A stretch of 64,000 nucleotides of DNA, taken from Pseudocolwellia agarivorans. Lineage in GTDB: Bacteria > Pseudomonadota > Gammaproteobacteria > Enterobacterales > Alteromonadaceae. The translations under genes and the position numbers were made by a program. The notes beneath the pieces were generated by a model. That model searched no databases. It was given only the letters and a program-made list of their open reading frames with translations, and had not been told where the DNA came from. Shown piece by piece: positions 1 through 9,574 of this stretch. Within the stretch, counting starts at the first letter, position 1; every line of letters starts with the position of its first letter. The stretch spans positions 1-64,000 of the forward strand of contig NZ_MUZU01000006.1 in NCBI RefSeq assembly GCF_002000085.1. The letters are read 5' to 3'.

Positions 1-103
1 TAGCACAGGTTGCAAAAACCTCTTCTGTTGCTGGATTAATAACACTCAATAAATTTGATGATGTTACTGATTGACCATTAATAGTCATATTAAAATTTAG
101 CAT
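1..103 (-). CDS. Aldehyde dehydrogenase, N-terminal fragment (cut by window edge)
   Basis: Only the first 34 codons lie in the window. They read MLNFNMTINGQ, then a short variable stretch, then INPATEEVFATCA. The INPATEE element about 25 residues from the start is the usual opening of NAD(P)+-dependent aldehyde dehydrogenases, before the Rossmann domain. A clear ribosome site (AAGGGG) precedes the ATG at 103. The catalytic Cys and Glu are outside the window, so the substrate cannot be inferred. The gene is read in the same direction as the sulfatase, permease and Rieske oxygenase to its right, and could oxidise an aldehyde released by that demethylating or hydroxylating system. Family call is likely, substrate unknown. 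Confidence 0.75.
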   Translation of the reverse strand, partial: MLNFNMTINGQSVTSSNLLSVINPATEEVFATCA

Positions 104-325
104 TGAATTCCCCTTTATCGTTAACAAGGAGAGCAATTAAAGCTCTCCTACTGAACATTTAAAAATACCACTCTAAAACTAAACAACCACAGTCTAAAGA
201 CAGAGGATTAAACCATTTCTGCAGACGCATTAATTGCTTTCCTAACACGCTCTAGGGCAAAAGGTATGGTTATACAAAATTAACTCTTACGTATAACCGT
301 CTATGCTGCCTTTAGTTGTAACTTG

Positions 326-2017
326 TTAATCAATCGGTTCAATAACACCATTTTCTTTCACATAGGTACCCCAAAGCTCAAGCATTTCTGCCAATTTTTT
401 AGGATGTTTATCTGCTAGATCCATCATTTCTGTTGGATCATCTGCTAAGTTAAATAACTGCCATTTCTTCACTTTTACTAAAGGCTCTGCGGCAGCTATT
501 GGTGAATAATAAATTTTCCAATCACCTGAGCGTAACGCTCTGTAATCATAGAGTTCCCAACCAGTGTAATTCAGTTTTCGATCAATACTTTTATTACCGT
601 TTATTAGCATGGGTACTAAGGAATCTCCTTGCATTGCTACAACTTTTCTACCTTTGTAGTTACCTGCACCTGGATGTTTAATATTGGCTAATTCCAATAA
701 GGTTGGCATCACGTCTTTTACGCTGACAAAACTTTTATTATTCGTTTGAGCATTAAACTTCTTCGGATAATGAAAAAATGCTGGTGTCCGTAAACCGCCT
801 TCAGATGTATAACCTTTAAACATACGTAATGGTGCGCTACTTGCTCTTGCCCAGTTAGGACCTAGCCATGTATACGAGTCAGCATTACCAAGGTTATCAA
901 ATTCATTATTACAGCATTTCTCTAACCACTCGGGCATCCATGGAAAATATGCCGAAATATCATTACCTTCTGGGCCGTTATCTGACATAAAAACAATAAC
1001 TGTATTATCGTATTGCTTACTTTCTTTTAAATAGGTCACAACCTTACCAATATACTGATCAAGATCATCTACCATAGCCGCATAGATTTCCATCGTTCTT
1101 GCTTGACGACGTTGCTCTTCAGGGTCTAACTCTCTCCAAGGTTTCTCACCAAGTAGCTGTGGATAAACGGGAACGTCTTTACTGATAAACCCCAAAGCTT
1201 GTAGGTTTTTAATGCGTTGCTCAGTTAAAACATCATAACCTTGATCATATTTACCGCGATATTTTTCAATTGAGGCACGTGGTGCTTGCAACGGCCAGTG
1301 AGGCGCTGTGTAGGCTAAATAAGCAAAGAAAGGCTTGCCAGTATCACGTTCATTATCAATATAATTAATCATGGTCTCGGTATAAAATTTAGTGCTGTAA
1401 AAATCTTTTGGCAATTTTTCTATTTTCGTTTTGCCTTCACGATAATTTGCTTCACCGTCACCAAATAAGCGCAATTTATTATTAAACGCCCCCGCACCAG
1501 CATCCATTAGAGCATAGGATTTTTCAAATCCACGAGCAGTAGGACCATTACTCTCTTCTTGACCTAAATGCCACTTTCCTGTCATGTAAGTACGATAACC
1601 GGCATCCTTAAATAATTCAGGTAACGCAGCTACACTAAAATTCAAATAGCCTTCATAACCCGGCTTACCTTCAAATTCAGGCGGAAAACCTTCTTCCATT
1701 ACGCCCATACCAGCAATATGATTATCTGTACCCGACAACAACATCGCACGCGTTGGAGAGCAAGTTGGGGCTGTATAAAAATGAGTTAAGACAACTCCTT
1801 GTTTTGCCAAAGAATCTAGATTAGGTGTGGAGATTTCACTACCGAAAAAACCAAGATCATTAAAACCTAAATCATCTGCAACTATTAGCAATACATTAGG
1901 CTGTTTTGGTTCTTGATGTGCATAGGCGTTATTCATAAGGGCTAAGTAAAAGCCACTCATTGCTATTGTTATGGTTACAATTAAATCAGTACATCTATTT
2001 AGCCATCTAATTCGCAT
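326..2017 (-). CDS. Periplasmic arylsulfatase (Cys-type, S1 family)
   Basis: A 563-residue sulfatase with an N-terminal hydrophobic signal segment (about residues 11-33, ending AYA), so it is probably exported. The first metal-binding element VADDLG (Asp48, Asp49) and the activation motif CSPTR (Cys86) are intact. In this family that Cys must be turned into formylglycine by a formylglycine-generating enzyme or anSME, neither of which is seen in the window. GKWHLG near residue 147 and MSDNGPEG near residue 346 are the other active-site loops. Length and layout match AtsA-like aryl/alkyl sulfatases of about 550 residues rather than choline sulfatase. It lies between an aldehyde dehydrogenase and a permease on the same strand, so it may remove sulfate from a substrate imported by the cluster. 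Family certain, substrate unknown. Confidence 0.92.
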   Translation of the reverse strand: MRIRWLNRCTDLIVTITIAMSGFYLALMNNAYAHQEPKQPNVLLIVADDLGFNDLGFFGSEISTPNLDSLAKQGVVLTHFYTAPTCSPTRAMLLSGTDNHIAGMGVMEEGFPPEFEGKPGYEGYLNFSVAALPELFKDAGYRTYMTGKWHLGQEESNGPTARGFEKSYALMDAGAGAFNNKLRLFGDGEANYREGKTKIEKLPKDFYSTKFYTETMINYIDNERDTGKPFFAYLAYTAPHWPLQAPRASIEKYRGKYDQGYDVLTEQRIKNLQALGFISKDVPVYPQLLGEKPWRELDPEEQRRQARTMEIYAAMVDDLDQYIGKVVTYLKESKQYDNTVIVFMSDNGPEGNDISAYFPWMPEWLEKCCNNEFDNLGNADSYTWLGPNWARASSAPLRMFKGYTSEGGLRTPAFFHYPKKFNAQTNNKSFVSVKDVMPTLLELANIKHPGAGNYKGRKVVAMQGDSLVPMLINGNKSIDRKLNYTGWELYDYRALRSGDWKIYYSPIAAAEPLVKVKKWQLFNLADDPTEMMDLADKHPKKLAEMLELWGTYVKENGVIEPID

Positions 2018-2359
2018 TATTTTCCCCTTTATTTACTATTAACATTCTGTAGTTATTATTTAAATTTTTTTTCAAACATCCGCACAACACTTACACAAAA
2101 CATATATTAATCATCGTATTACAATGTAATCTAGTACTATTACAATGATAAAAATACTAATAGAACCCAGCATGTTCAGAGTTTGTTACTAAAACTATCA
2201 ACACAGCAGAAAGAACAACTATTTTGTATGGTGTTAGTACTTCTATTTTTTAATTTATTCGTATCTGTTGTTATGTTTCATTTTCTCAATTAATTTTCAA
2301 ATTAAACTAAATGCCTATAAGTGTTTTTTTGTATTGCAAGATCCAATTTATTTAATGCG
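2018..2359. other. Intergenic region between permease and sulfatase genes
   Basis: AT-rich 342-nt gap between two leftward genes. A GGGGAAAAT ribosome site lies directly before the sulfatase start. I see no open frame with coding character and no strong hairpin. The gap is long enough for the sulfatase to have its own promoter, but I cannot point to one with confidence. Confidence 0.5.
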
Positions 2360-3754
2360 TTAATCATGTGAAACCGATGAGCTCGTAGTTGGAACTGAAA
2401 CTGGCTTAAAGAATTCTTCCTTCATGTGAAACTTAACCCAGAGCGCACCTATTACAGTTATTAAAAGCAATAATGTTCCAGTAATACTATAAACTTGTAA
2501 TGACATTTCAGGAGTAGGTGAGCAATTTATGGCTATATAAGCAAAACCTACAATCCCTAAAACCTGAGGCAATGGGTAAAATGGTGTTTTGAAAGGACGC
2601 GATATTTCTGGTTTTCTACAACGTAAAACGATTACATTAATGTGAGCGATGATGTATGCAATAAACCAAGATACAGAAGCGGCTATTAATAGGAGCATGA
2701 TACTGTCAATTTCACTCTGCATGAATGCCAGAGGTACTGAAATTGATAGGCTTAAGAATAAAATTCCCACCCAAGGGGCGCCATATTTATTTAATTTTTT
2801 AAACTGAGGAAACACCTGACGGTTTTTCGCCATGCCATAAAGCATATGAGGTATTGACGCCATTACAGCATTTACGCTACTTGCGCATGCTGTAATGGCA
2901 ATAGCTGCAATCAGTGCACTACTTCCTTCTCCGAATACTGTTTTAGCTAATAATGCATGCGGAGCTGTAGATTCTAGTATTTGCTGAGCAGGTAATACGT
3001 GTAAAGCGCTGTACCCTAATATTAAATAGAGTACAAAAATGAATGATAATCCAATCAGCATTGATTTAGGTATATCACGATTAGGTTTTTCAGCTTCTTC
3101 AACTAAAGGGCATACAAATTCAGCACCTACCATGCACCAAATAGATAGAGCAATCACAGAGAAGACTCCTAGCCCCATAGGATTGAAATTAGAAAAGTCA
3201 GTAATATTTAATGAGCCTTCTACAGGTGTTGTAGTTGTTAATGCAGAATATGCAAGAAATGAAATTGCAAGTATCATTACGATTACGATCAAACTCTGTA
3301 ATCTAGCGAACATATCTATTCCGAAGCAGTTCATAATCGCAAAGGTGGCTAAAGTCATGTAGCCCAAAAATAGCGGTGAGAAAGCTCCTGGGTATAATTC
3401 ATTCATTAGAGTATCTAACAGAAAGATCTCCGCTCCAATTCCTAGCATTGGAGGAATGACATATGCCGAGAAAACAGCAACTATAGCGGGAAGGTTTCCT
3501 ATTGCAGCTTCAGTGTAAGTAGCGAGCCCCCCAGCTCTGGGGAACATTAGAGCGAGTTCTGAGAAACTCATAACATATGTTAACGCTAGGAGATAAGCGC
3601 AGCCTAGAGCAATAATAAATCCTGACTCGCTTATCGCTGCAGTTTGTAATAATGGTACAAACCCGGATTGCGCTATAATCAGTCCTATTGCCACTGAGAA
3701 TAACGAGAAAAAACCCAGTTTAGATGACACTTTTGTTGTTTTACCCATGCTCAT
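2360..3754 (-). CDS. APC-superfamily amino acid/amine permease
   Basis: A 464-residue integral membrane protein with about 12 hydrophobic segments. The first segments carry SVAIGLIIAQSGFV and then AYLLALTYVMSFSELALMFPRAGG, the unwound TM1 region and TM2-loop pattern typical of amino acid/polyamine/organocation transporters. It ends in a short polar tail (SVPTTSSSVSHD). It should import an amino acid, amine or betaine across the inner membrane by cation symport or exchange. An AAGGTG ribosome site supports the ATG at 3754. It lies just downstream of the Rieske reductase gene on the same strand (88-nt gap), so it probably supplies the oxygenase substrate. The specific substrate cannot be read from sequence. 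Confidence 0.88.
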   Translation of the reverse strand: MSMGKTTKVSSKLGFFSLFSVAIGLIIAQSGFVPLLQTAAISESGFIIALGCAYLLALTYVMSFSELALMFPRAGGLATYTEAAIGNLPAIVAVFSAYVIPPMLGIGAEIFLLDTLMNELYPGAFSPLFLGYMTLATFAIMNCFGIDMFARLQSLIVIVMILAISFLAYSALTTTTPVEGSLNITDFSNFNPMGLGVFSVIALSIWCMVGAEFVCPLVEEAEKPNRDIPKSMLIGLSFIFVLYLILGYSALHVLPAQQILESTAPHALLAKTVFGEGSSALIAAIAITACASSVNAVMASIPHMLYGMAKNRQVFPQFKKLNKYGAPWVGILFLSLSISVPLAFMQSEIDSIMLLLIAASVSWFIAYIIAHINVIVLRCRKPEISRPFKTPFYPLPQVLGIVGFAYIAINCSPTPEMSLQVYSITGTLLLLITVIGALWVKFHMKEEFFKPVSVPTTSSSVSHD

Positions 3755-3842
3755 TAATACACCTTTATTATTGTTTTTTATAGGGAATATATTTACTAGA
3801 CAGCTAAAATATTATTATTTACTTACTCAGTATCACTGGCTT

Positions 3843-4796
3843 TTACATATCAATAATTAACTCCCCTCCTTTTTCAGTTCTCGAAACACATGCACACATC
3901 ATGTCACCATCTTCTATTTCTTCTTTTGTAAGAAATGAATCTCTATGATCAATATCGCCGGAAATAACTGGAATTAAACAAGTGCCACATACACCTTCAC
4001 AACATGATGTTGGTATATCAATGCCTAGTTTTTCTAATGCATTAATTAGGGTTTCATCTTCGGCTACTTCACAAGTGGTGTCTGTACTGGCTAATCTCAC
4101 ACGAAATGGATAATTAACTTGATCGTTTATTTTTTTTGCTTGAAAAGCTTCTAAGTGAATTTGTCTTTCTGGAATATACTGACTCCCCAGCTCAACTACC
4201 GTATCCATAAAAGAGCTAGGTCCACAGGTATACACATTAGTGCCTGAATCAACTCCCTTCAATATAGCTTCTAAAGGTGAGTGAATTTCACCTCTATTAG
4301 CAACCAAATGGAGAAAAAAGTAATCTTTAAAGGGGGGCTGTGACAGTAGTTCAACAAATGCAGCTTGAGCTTTTGATCTGGTAAAATAATGAAGCTGATA
4401 AGGTTTTTTTTCCATCACACACTGGTATGCCATACTTAATAACGGAGTTATTCCTATACCTGCCCCGATAAGAATATGGTGGTCAGCATCATTAGATAAC
4501 TTAAAATGACAACGAGCATCACTAATCTTGATGAAATCACCTACCTCTACATTCTCATGCATTGATTTGGATCCACCTCTAGATGCATCTTCTTTTTTAA
4601 TTGCAATAGATAAAAACTCATTAGTTTGTGGATCACCACACAGTGAATACTGGCGAATTTCCCCCGAAGGTGTTTCCACATCGATATGAGAACCAGCCTC
4701 ATAAGAAGCAAATTTTTCACCATTTACATTTTTAAATTCAAATGTTCGAATTAGATCTGTTTCATCGATTATTCGATTTACGATAACGTTTTTCAT
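3843..4796 (-). CDS. Rieske oxygenase reductase (flavin / plant-type 2Fe-2S), CntB/VanB-like
   Basis: A 317-residue electron-transfer subunit passing electrons from NAD(P)H to a Rieske oxygenase. Domains in order: flavin-binding barrel with RQYSL at 48-52, NAD-binding domain with GAGIGITPLL at 111-120 and CGP at 191-193, and a C-terminal ferredoxin domain. The 2Fe-2S ligands are Cys265-x4-Cys270-x2-Cys273 and Cys303. This flavin-NAD-ferredoxin order and length match vanillate demethylase VanB and carnitine monooxygenase CntB. It lies 126 nt downstream of the oxygenase gene on the same strand, so the pair forms a two-component monooxygenase. A decayed duplicate of its first 25 codons lies directly upstream of its start. 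Confidence 0.93.
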   Translation of the reverse strand: MKNVIVNRIIDETDLIRTFEFKNVNGEKFASYEAGSHIDVETPSGEIRQYSLCGDPQTNEFLSIAIKKEDASRGGSKSMHENVEVGDFIKISDARCHFKLSNDADHHILIGAGIGITPLLSMAYQCVMEKKPYQLHYFTRSKAQAAFVELLSQPPFKDYFFLHLVANRGEIHSPLEAILKGVDSGTNVYTCGPSSFMDTVVELGSQYIPERQIHLEAFQAKKINDQVNYPFRVRLASTDTTCEVAEDETLINALEKLGIDIPTSCCEGVCGTCLIPVISGDIDHRDSFLTKEEIEDGDMMCACVSRTEKGGELIIDM

Positions 4797-4880
4797 AGTA
4801 AACTCTTAAATTCAAATCTTCGGACTAGTTCTGTTTCACAACTATCCAATTGACGGTAATACATTTCATAATAAACTCTT
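4734..4880 (-). repeat. 74-bp tandem duplication of the reductase gene start
   Basis: Positions 4734-4807 (first codons and leader of the reductase gene) and 4808-4880 (the gap to the oxygenase gene) align over nearly their whole length. Shared blocks are AAATTCAAAT, CTGTTTCA, TTTCATA and AAACTCTTAA. Read leftwards, the distal copy starts ATG AAA and keeps an Ile-Val-Asn-like opening but meets a TAG after 13 codons. It is therefore a decayed copy of the first codons plus leader. The proximal copy is the functional start. Visible directly; no function is implied. Confidence 0.8.
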
Positions 4881-4922
4881 AAATACTAATGCGAGATGTG
4901 GATGTCTCTCGTACGTACTTAT

Positions 4923-6047
4923 TTATTCAGCCTCTAATACTGCAAGGATTTTACGATGAAAATGGTGTACGGCATGTTCACTCAAATAGCTGCGCTGTGG
5001 GTTTACAACAAATCGTCCATCCTTAAAACCTTTGGACTTAAGTCCACGCTGAACGTTTTCAACAAGTCCAATATCTTCTTCAGTTAGAACATTTACCACC
5101 CAGTCAATTTCAGCACGCGTTTCTTCCGTTATCTCAGCTGAAGGCATATAAAACTCAAAAATATCGAGGCATGTTTCAGTATCAATAGGTATAGCGATAA
5201 ACAACATGAGTTCATTATCACGACCAGGGAAAAAGTTTATAGTCATGTTTGGCCATAATTGAGCTCCTGCAAAACTTTCATTTACCGTTTGCTCAGCTTC
5301 ATTTGAATTCGGATCGGGAAACCCTGGACCTTGATGCCAAGACCAGTTGTCATATGGCGTAGTGCTATAACCCTCCATATCAACAAGTTCACAAAATCTT
5401 TTATGTGTAGATTTGCAGTGATAACACTCTAAGTAGTTATCCATCATGCACTTCCAATTAGCTTTAACTTCTCGAGTGGCACGGTGAGCTAGAACAAGTT
5501 CTTCTGGATGTGGTACATAAGAGAGAATTTTCTCTTTTAAACCATCAACTTGCCCTGCGAGTGGTTCAGCGTCGTTATCTAAGTTTACAAACACCAACCC
5601 ACAGAATTCTTCAACTCTCACTGATGTAAGACAAACTGAAGAAGTAGAAAAATTGGCCAGCTCGTTCAAACCAGGTCCCGATCTTAGTTGGCCATTCAGC
5701 CCGTAAGACCAACTATGTGCAGGACAAGTAATAGCAAGTGCACGTCCCTCTCCTTCTAGAAGCGTATGTGCACGATGTTGGCATACATTGTAATAAGCGC
5801 TAATTGAATTCGCATTTTCCTTAATAATGATGATGCTTTGATCGTGTACATCAACAGTGATGTAGTCTCCACGTTTTGAAAGTTTGCTAATGTGGCCAGC
5901 ATATACCCATGACTTGAAGAAAATTTTCTCGATCTCTGCATCGAAAACGCTTTGAGTGGTGTAGTACTCCTTTGGAAGACAGTAGCTATTATTCGGGTCC
6001 TCTGTAACTCGATGCACAGGGAGTTCGCTTTGCTGCTTTAAATTCAT
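4923..6047 (-). CDS. Rieske non-haem iron oxygenase, alpha subunit (CntA/GbcA-like)
   Basis: A 374-residue oxygenase subunit. The Rieske 2Fe-2S site is Cys89-x-His91 and Cys108-x2-His111. The mononuclear iron site shows His210 and His215 in ECYHCKSTH. The residue three before the first His, which links the Rieske and iron centres of neighbouring subunits, is Glu207. Most ring-hydroxylating oxygenases have Asp here, and Glu is known in carnitine monooxygenase CntA. The C-terminal SEHAVHHFH also fits the carnitine/betaine group, as does the length. This suggests oxygen-dependent cleavage or demethylation of a quaternary amine, though an aromatic substrate is not excluded. Start chosen at ATG 6047, with AGAAGAG upstream, over a GTG three codons earlier. 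The promoter at 6186-6233 carries TetR and FNR sites. Confidence 0.9.
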   Translation of the reverse strand: MNLKQQSELPVHRVTEDPNNSYCLPKEYYTTQSVFDAEIEKIFFKSWVYAGHISKLSKRGDYITVDVHDQSIIIIKENANSISAYYNVCQHRAHTLLEGEGRALAITCPAHSWSYGLNGQLRSGPGLNELANFSTSSVCLTSVRVEEFCGLVFVNLDNDAEPLAGQVDGLKEKILSYVPHPEELVLAHRATREVKANWKCMMDNYLECYHCKSTHKRFCELVDMEGYSTTPYDNWSWHQGPGFPDPNSNEAEQTVNESFAGAQLWPNMTINFFPGRDNELMLFIAIPIDTETCLDIFEFYMPSAEITEETRAEIDWVVNVLTEEDIGLVENVQRGLKSKGFKDGRFVVNPQRSYLSEHAVHHFHRKILAVLEAE

Positions 6048-6142
6048 ATAAATCACTCTTCTATTTTGTTAATAAGTTCAGTCGACGCCCAGATAGAATT
6101 TATAAACGATATTTTCAAGTTAACATTCATAGTGAGATTATC

Positions 6143-6156
6143 TTGATTTACATCAA
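6143..6156. promoter_or_regulatory. FNR/EtrA-type box, copy 1
   Basis: TTGATTTACATCAA matches the FNR consensus TTGAT-N4-ATCAA at all ten fixed positions. It lies about 40-55 nt downstream of the start point predicted from the promoter at 6204-6233, inside the leader of the oxygenase transcript. A bound FNR-type protein there would block transcription, which would make sense for an oxygen-dependent enzyme during anoxia. The site is seen; the direction of regulation is inferred. Confidence 0.6.
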
Positions 6157-6185
6157 AGATTATTTTCTTCATACGAATATACTGT

Positions 6186-6199
6186 ACCGTCTGGACGGT
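6186..6199. promoter_or_regulatory. TetR-type operator, copy 1
   Basis: ACCGTC-TG-GACGGT is a perfect 6-bp inverted repeat with a 2-nt centre. It overlaps the expected start point of the leftward promoter at 6204-6233. An identical site lies at 9616-9629. The only TetR-family gene nearby starts at 10060, which makes it the likely binder. Confidence 0.65.
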
Positions 6200-6203
6200 T
6201 TAC

Positions 6204-6233
6204 ATTATATACAGAATAAACTGACTATGTAAA
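6204..6233 (-). promoter_or_regulatory. Sigma70-like promoter of the Rieske oxygenase operon
   Basis: Read leftwards, TTTACA (6228-6233) and TATAAT (6204-6209) are separated by 18 nt. The predicted start near 6196 falls inside the TetR-type palindrome, which gives a leader of about 150 nt before the ATG at 6047. The second cassette has the same layout. Confidence 0.65.
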
Positions 6234-6290
6234 CTACTTTCGCTTTGGCACTCCTAGATGCCTAAAACTAATCTCAATCAGTATCTATCG

Positions 6291-7079
6291 ATAATTTTTT
6301 TCAAAGACAAAAGTGATTCAATAAGCTAATCAGCTACCTTTTCAGATAAAGATTTGATGCATTAGTTTTTTAAAAGGCATGGTAAAACGGTGTAATTAAT
6401 TTCACAAAAAACATAGCTATCATGCCAGGAATAACATTTATAGATGCTCTGCGGGTGAAAGTTATTATTGCTTATTCATCATACAGGTCGGATTTATAAC
6501 AAACATGAACACAGGAAAATGTTTAAAGATATCTTCTAGGATTACCCTGAGTGTGATGTACCTGATTACTTATGGATTGTAGTGCTGTTTATAGGTATTA
6601 ATCTAAAAAGGAGCTTTAATAAAGTTACTAAGCTACTCAATACAAAACCAAGTATGGCGTGACAATTTTTTGATGGTAATATCGTCAAAATCCACCACCA
6701 AGTACAGTGCCGCATTAAAATGTATTTAGCGCTAGATCACTATAACTTATACAATGTTGAATATTACAAGTGGTAAATCTATTCATGACCAAATAAAAAA
6801 AGAACAGCGACACCAAGAAAAAAATGCCAAGGAAAGTAATGCTAATATCGATTTGCATTTAATTGGAGGCGCTTTTACAGAAGGAAACATTATTGATACA
6901 CATGCATCATGGTAAATTGCAATACATCAACGGTTTACTTTAAACAGTTGTTTAATATAGCTACCAATAAATACGAGGAGTATGTATTCAAGTATAAATA
7001 CTGTTCATCAATGGAATATGAAGCGCTAACAGCGTAAAAATAAATGTGGTCGTTTTATTGGGGAAGATTACATATTAAA
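6291..7079. other. Intergenic region with no recognised gene
   Basis: About 0.8 kb beyond the promoter cassette. The longest frame with coding look is 53 codons (6754-6915, rightward, ending IIDTHASW). It has no family I recognise and no convincing ribosome site. Several neighbouring frames carry scattered stops, which is compatible with a decayed gene or transposase remnant, but I cannot identify a parent. Confidence 0.4.
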
Positions 7080-7112
7080 CTGCTCATGCTTGCTTATATC
7101 AAACATGAGCAG
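7080..7112 (-). terminator. Hairpin downstream of TonB receptor gene
   Basis: CTGCTCATG and CATGAGCAG form a perfect 9-bp stem with a 15-nt loop, 47 nt beyond the receptor stop codon. Read leftwards it is followed by TTTAAT, a weak T-rich tail. Plausible but not strong terminator. Confidence 0.45.
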
Positions 7113-7159
7113 TAAATAAAGTATCATCGCCCTATACTAAAAATAGAGCATTGTTAGCA

Positions 7160-9400
7160 CTACCAATTATATGAAGCAGTAATGCCGACCCAACGAGGTG
7201 ATTCATACTGACGTACAACAAATCCGCCAACATCTAAGCTATAAACTGCATTTTCAGCATTAGTTATATTTTTAATCCATAAACGAACACCCCAATCTCC
7301 TTCCTTAGCGTTATAATTAATACTGGCATTTGCTCGACCATAAGCTTCTTGTAAAGAAGAAGCAGAGTTGTGCCCTTCTATATACTGTTTATCATTATAA
7401 ACACCATCAAGTTGGACTGAGAACTCTCCCTCTAATGCTTCCCAGTAGTAACGAAATAGGTAGTTGGCACTGTATCTAGGAGCATTTGGAAACTCTGCTC
7501 CTTCTACAATACTACCGGGTATTGCACCTAAAACTTCATCAACTTCCGAATCAATAACAGAAAGACCAAGTAAAATATCCCAGTTATCCGTTGGTGTTAG
7601 TGTCAATTCAATTTCCCCACCAATACTTGTTGCGTCAGAATTAGAAATTTGAGGTACAAAGCTTACTAATGAAAAAGTCTGGTAGTCTTCATAATCATAA
7701 TAAAAGGCGGTTGCATTTAAACGAGCATCATCATCCCAAAATGACGTTTTAATGCCAAGTTCATACGAATGTAAAGTTTCAGCCTTATGCTTGAAATTTT
7801 CAATTTTAACATTAGAGTTAGGTGACCAGTTACCTCCTTTAATCCCGCGGTTATAAGACAAAAAGACCAATGTATCATCTAACTGCCAATTTAACTGTAA
7901 ACGCGCAGCATAATCACCGTAATCAATTTCAGGAACACCTGCATACTCTCCTACTGCTTCATTATCTAAATCAAAAAGAACAGTACCATCTGGTAGATTT
8001 AAAGCGCCCGCTCGAGCACGGTTAACAAACTCAAAATCCTTATCGTCTTCAGACCAGCGATATCCTGCAATAACAGTAAGCGAGTCATTTAAATCATATT
8101 CAGCTTGACCAAAAATAGACCAATTGGTTGAATTTAATTTGCTAGCACCTTCAAAATAAGCACCTGCTGGCCCACCATTACCATTAGTAACTGCATTACT
8201 GTCTGTAGCACTTTGTGCTTCTAAGTCTATCTTCAGAAAATACATACCTAATTGCCAACGAAAATCATCATTCGTATCCGATAACCTTAACTCTTGTGAT
8301 ACTTGTTGATATTGAGCATCAGTATAAAAGGCAAAGGGAACAACACCACCACCTGAATCTTCTCTGTTTGACTTATCCATATCTAACCAATTAGTGATAG
8401 ATGACAGCTCTAAGTCATTAGAAAATATAGTATCAATTGTTGCAGTGACACTAGTCATTTCTCGATCTAACCCCGTATCAATTCCAGCAACCGATTTATC
8501 TGAACCAGCGTGCTTAAAAACATCACCAGTAAGCGGGTTACTTGCATCAATTTCACCACCTAGGCCATTTTCATCTAAGCCAGTTAAATAAACGACATAA
8601 GCCCCCACTGGAACATCGTTATCTTTTGAGTACGAAGCCGTTAGCGATATGGTGGTATCATTAGTGGCATCAATTTGTAAATTGCCTCTTAAAGAATAAG
8701 CATCAGCTCCCATAGAATCACTAACCGCGTTAATTTCTGGACTATTTGGTCCCAATGTACCAGCAGGAATAGAGCCTGCTTGTAAATATCCATCTGATGT
8801 TTCCCAGCGGCCCGCTATACGCCCCCTAACAGAATCACTCAATGCTCCACCAACTGCACCGTCAACACTGTAGCTACCAAACTCGGATATTTCAGTACTC
8901 ATATAACCATTAAAGTCTTCATCACTAGCTTTTTTAGTAACAAAATGAATTAAGCCACCAGTAGCATTTCGCCCAAACAAAGTACCTTGAGGGCCACGTA
9001 AAACTTCTGTGCGCTCTAAGTCATACATTTGCCCACCAATAGCATTCATACTGCCAACATATACATCATCAAAGTATGCAGCTACTGGCGCTTCTAAGTT
9101 ATCAGTAAAATTATTTTGTGATATACCACGTAAATTAAAAACGGTGAAGGCCGGACTAAAACTTTGTATTTGTAAGCCAGGAATTTGTTGAGTAATTTCT
9201 TGTGTACTATCTAACCCCAACGCATCCATCTGGTCACCAGAAAGTGCCGTAACTGAAACACCTACTGCCTGTATGCTTTGCGAGCGTTTTTGCGCAGTAA
9301 CTTCAATCACTTCAAGTGCAGTGGCTTGCGCTAAACCTGAATATAAAATGCTTGAGATTGATAAACAAAGTAATGTTTTTTTAGTAAAATTAATTTTCAT
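7160..9400 (-). CDS. TonB-dependent outer-membrane receptor
   Basis: A 746-residue protein with a signal peptide (about residues 1-27, ending AQATA) and a TonB-box-like EVIEVTAQKR. The plug domain includes LRGISQNNF and LRGPQGTLFGRNATGGLIHFVTKK, followed by a 22-strand-type barrel ending in an aromatic residue (ASYNW). This is the large TonB receptor group that imports organic substrates as often as iron complexes. Its promoter cassette is a near copy of that of the Rieske oxygenase, so it very likely imports the same substrate through the outer membrane. A TetR gene follows on the other strand. Family certain, ligand unknown. Confidence 0.93.
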   Translation of the reverse strand: MKINFTKKTLLCLSISSILYSGLAQATALEVIEVTAQKRSQSIQAVGVSVTALSGDQMDALGLDSTQEITQQIPGLQIQSFSPAFTVFNLRGISQNNFTDNLEAPVAAYFDDVYVGSMNAIGGQMYDLERTEVLRGPQGTLFGRNATGGLIHFVTKKASDEDFNGYMSTEISEFGSYSVDGAVGGALSDSVRGRIAGRWETSDGYLQAGSIPAGTLGPNSPEINAVSDSMGADAYSLRGNLQIDATNDTTISLTASYSKDNDVPVGAYVVYLTGLDENGLGGEIDASNPLTGDVFKHAGSDKSVAGIDTGLDREMTSVTATIDTIFSNDLELSSITNWLDMDKSNREDSGGGVVPFAFYTDAQYQQVSQELRLSDTNDDFRWQLGMYFLKIDLEAQSATDSNAVTNGNGGPAGAYFEGASKLNSTNWSIFGQAEYDLNDSLTVIAGYRWSEDDKDFEFVNRARAGALNLPDGTVLFDLDNEAVGEYAGVPEIDYGDYAARLQLNWQLDDTLVFLSYNRGIKGGNWSPNSNVKIENFKHKAETLHSYELGIKTSFWDDDARLNATAFYYDYEDYQTFSLVSFVPQISNSDATSIGGEIELTLTPTDNWDILLGLSVIDSEVDEVLGAIPGSIVEGAEFPNAPRYSANYLFRYYWEALEGEFSVQLDGVYNDKQYIEGHNSASSLQEAYGRANASINYNAKEGDWGVRLWIKNITNAENAVYSLDVGGFVVRQYESPRWVGITASYNW

Positions 9401-9574
9401 GTTACTCCCCGATTATTATCATAAATAAAACTTTGCCGATATTAATATTTGTTTTATGTTCGACTAGTTTCAGTTAAATATTTATAAACTTCAGACTCAA
9501 AATATAAATTCAGTCAACGCCCAGATGGAATTTACAAACGGCCTTTAAAAATTAACATTCACAATTAGATTTTA

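Larger units (their letters stand above)
6077..6290 (-). repeat. Promoter cassette, copy 1 (upstream of Rieske oxygenase)
   Basis: This stretch is nearly the same as 9509-9725 upstream of the TonB receptor. Shared blocks, in order, are TTCAGTC(G/A)ACGCCCAGAT, TTAACATTCA, TTGAT(T/C)TACATCAAA, ACCGTCTGGACGGTTTA, ACAGAATAAACT and CTTTCGCTT followed by CACCTAGAT-like sequence. Both copies sit upstream of a leftward gene, so a whole promoter was duplicated and then diverged slightly. Confidence 0.85.

Noticed and set aside
3039-3362. 107-codon rightward frame opposite the permease gene
   Set aside because: Antisense to conserved membrane helices with no ribosome site.
6754-6915. 53-codon rightward frame in the 6.3-7.1 kb gap
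   Set aside because: No ribosome site, no recognisable motif, and too short; kept only as a note in the region entry.
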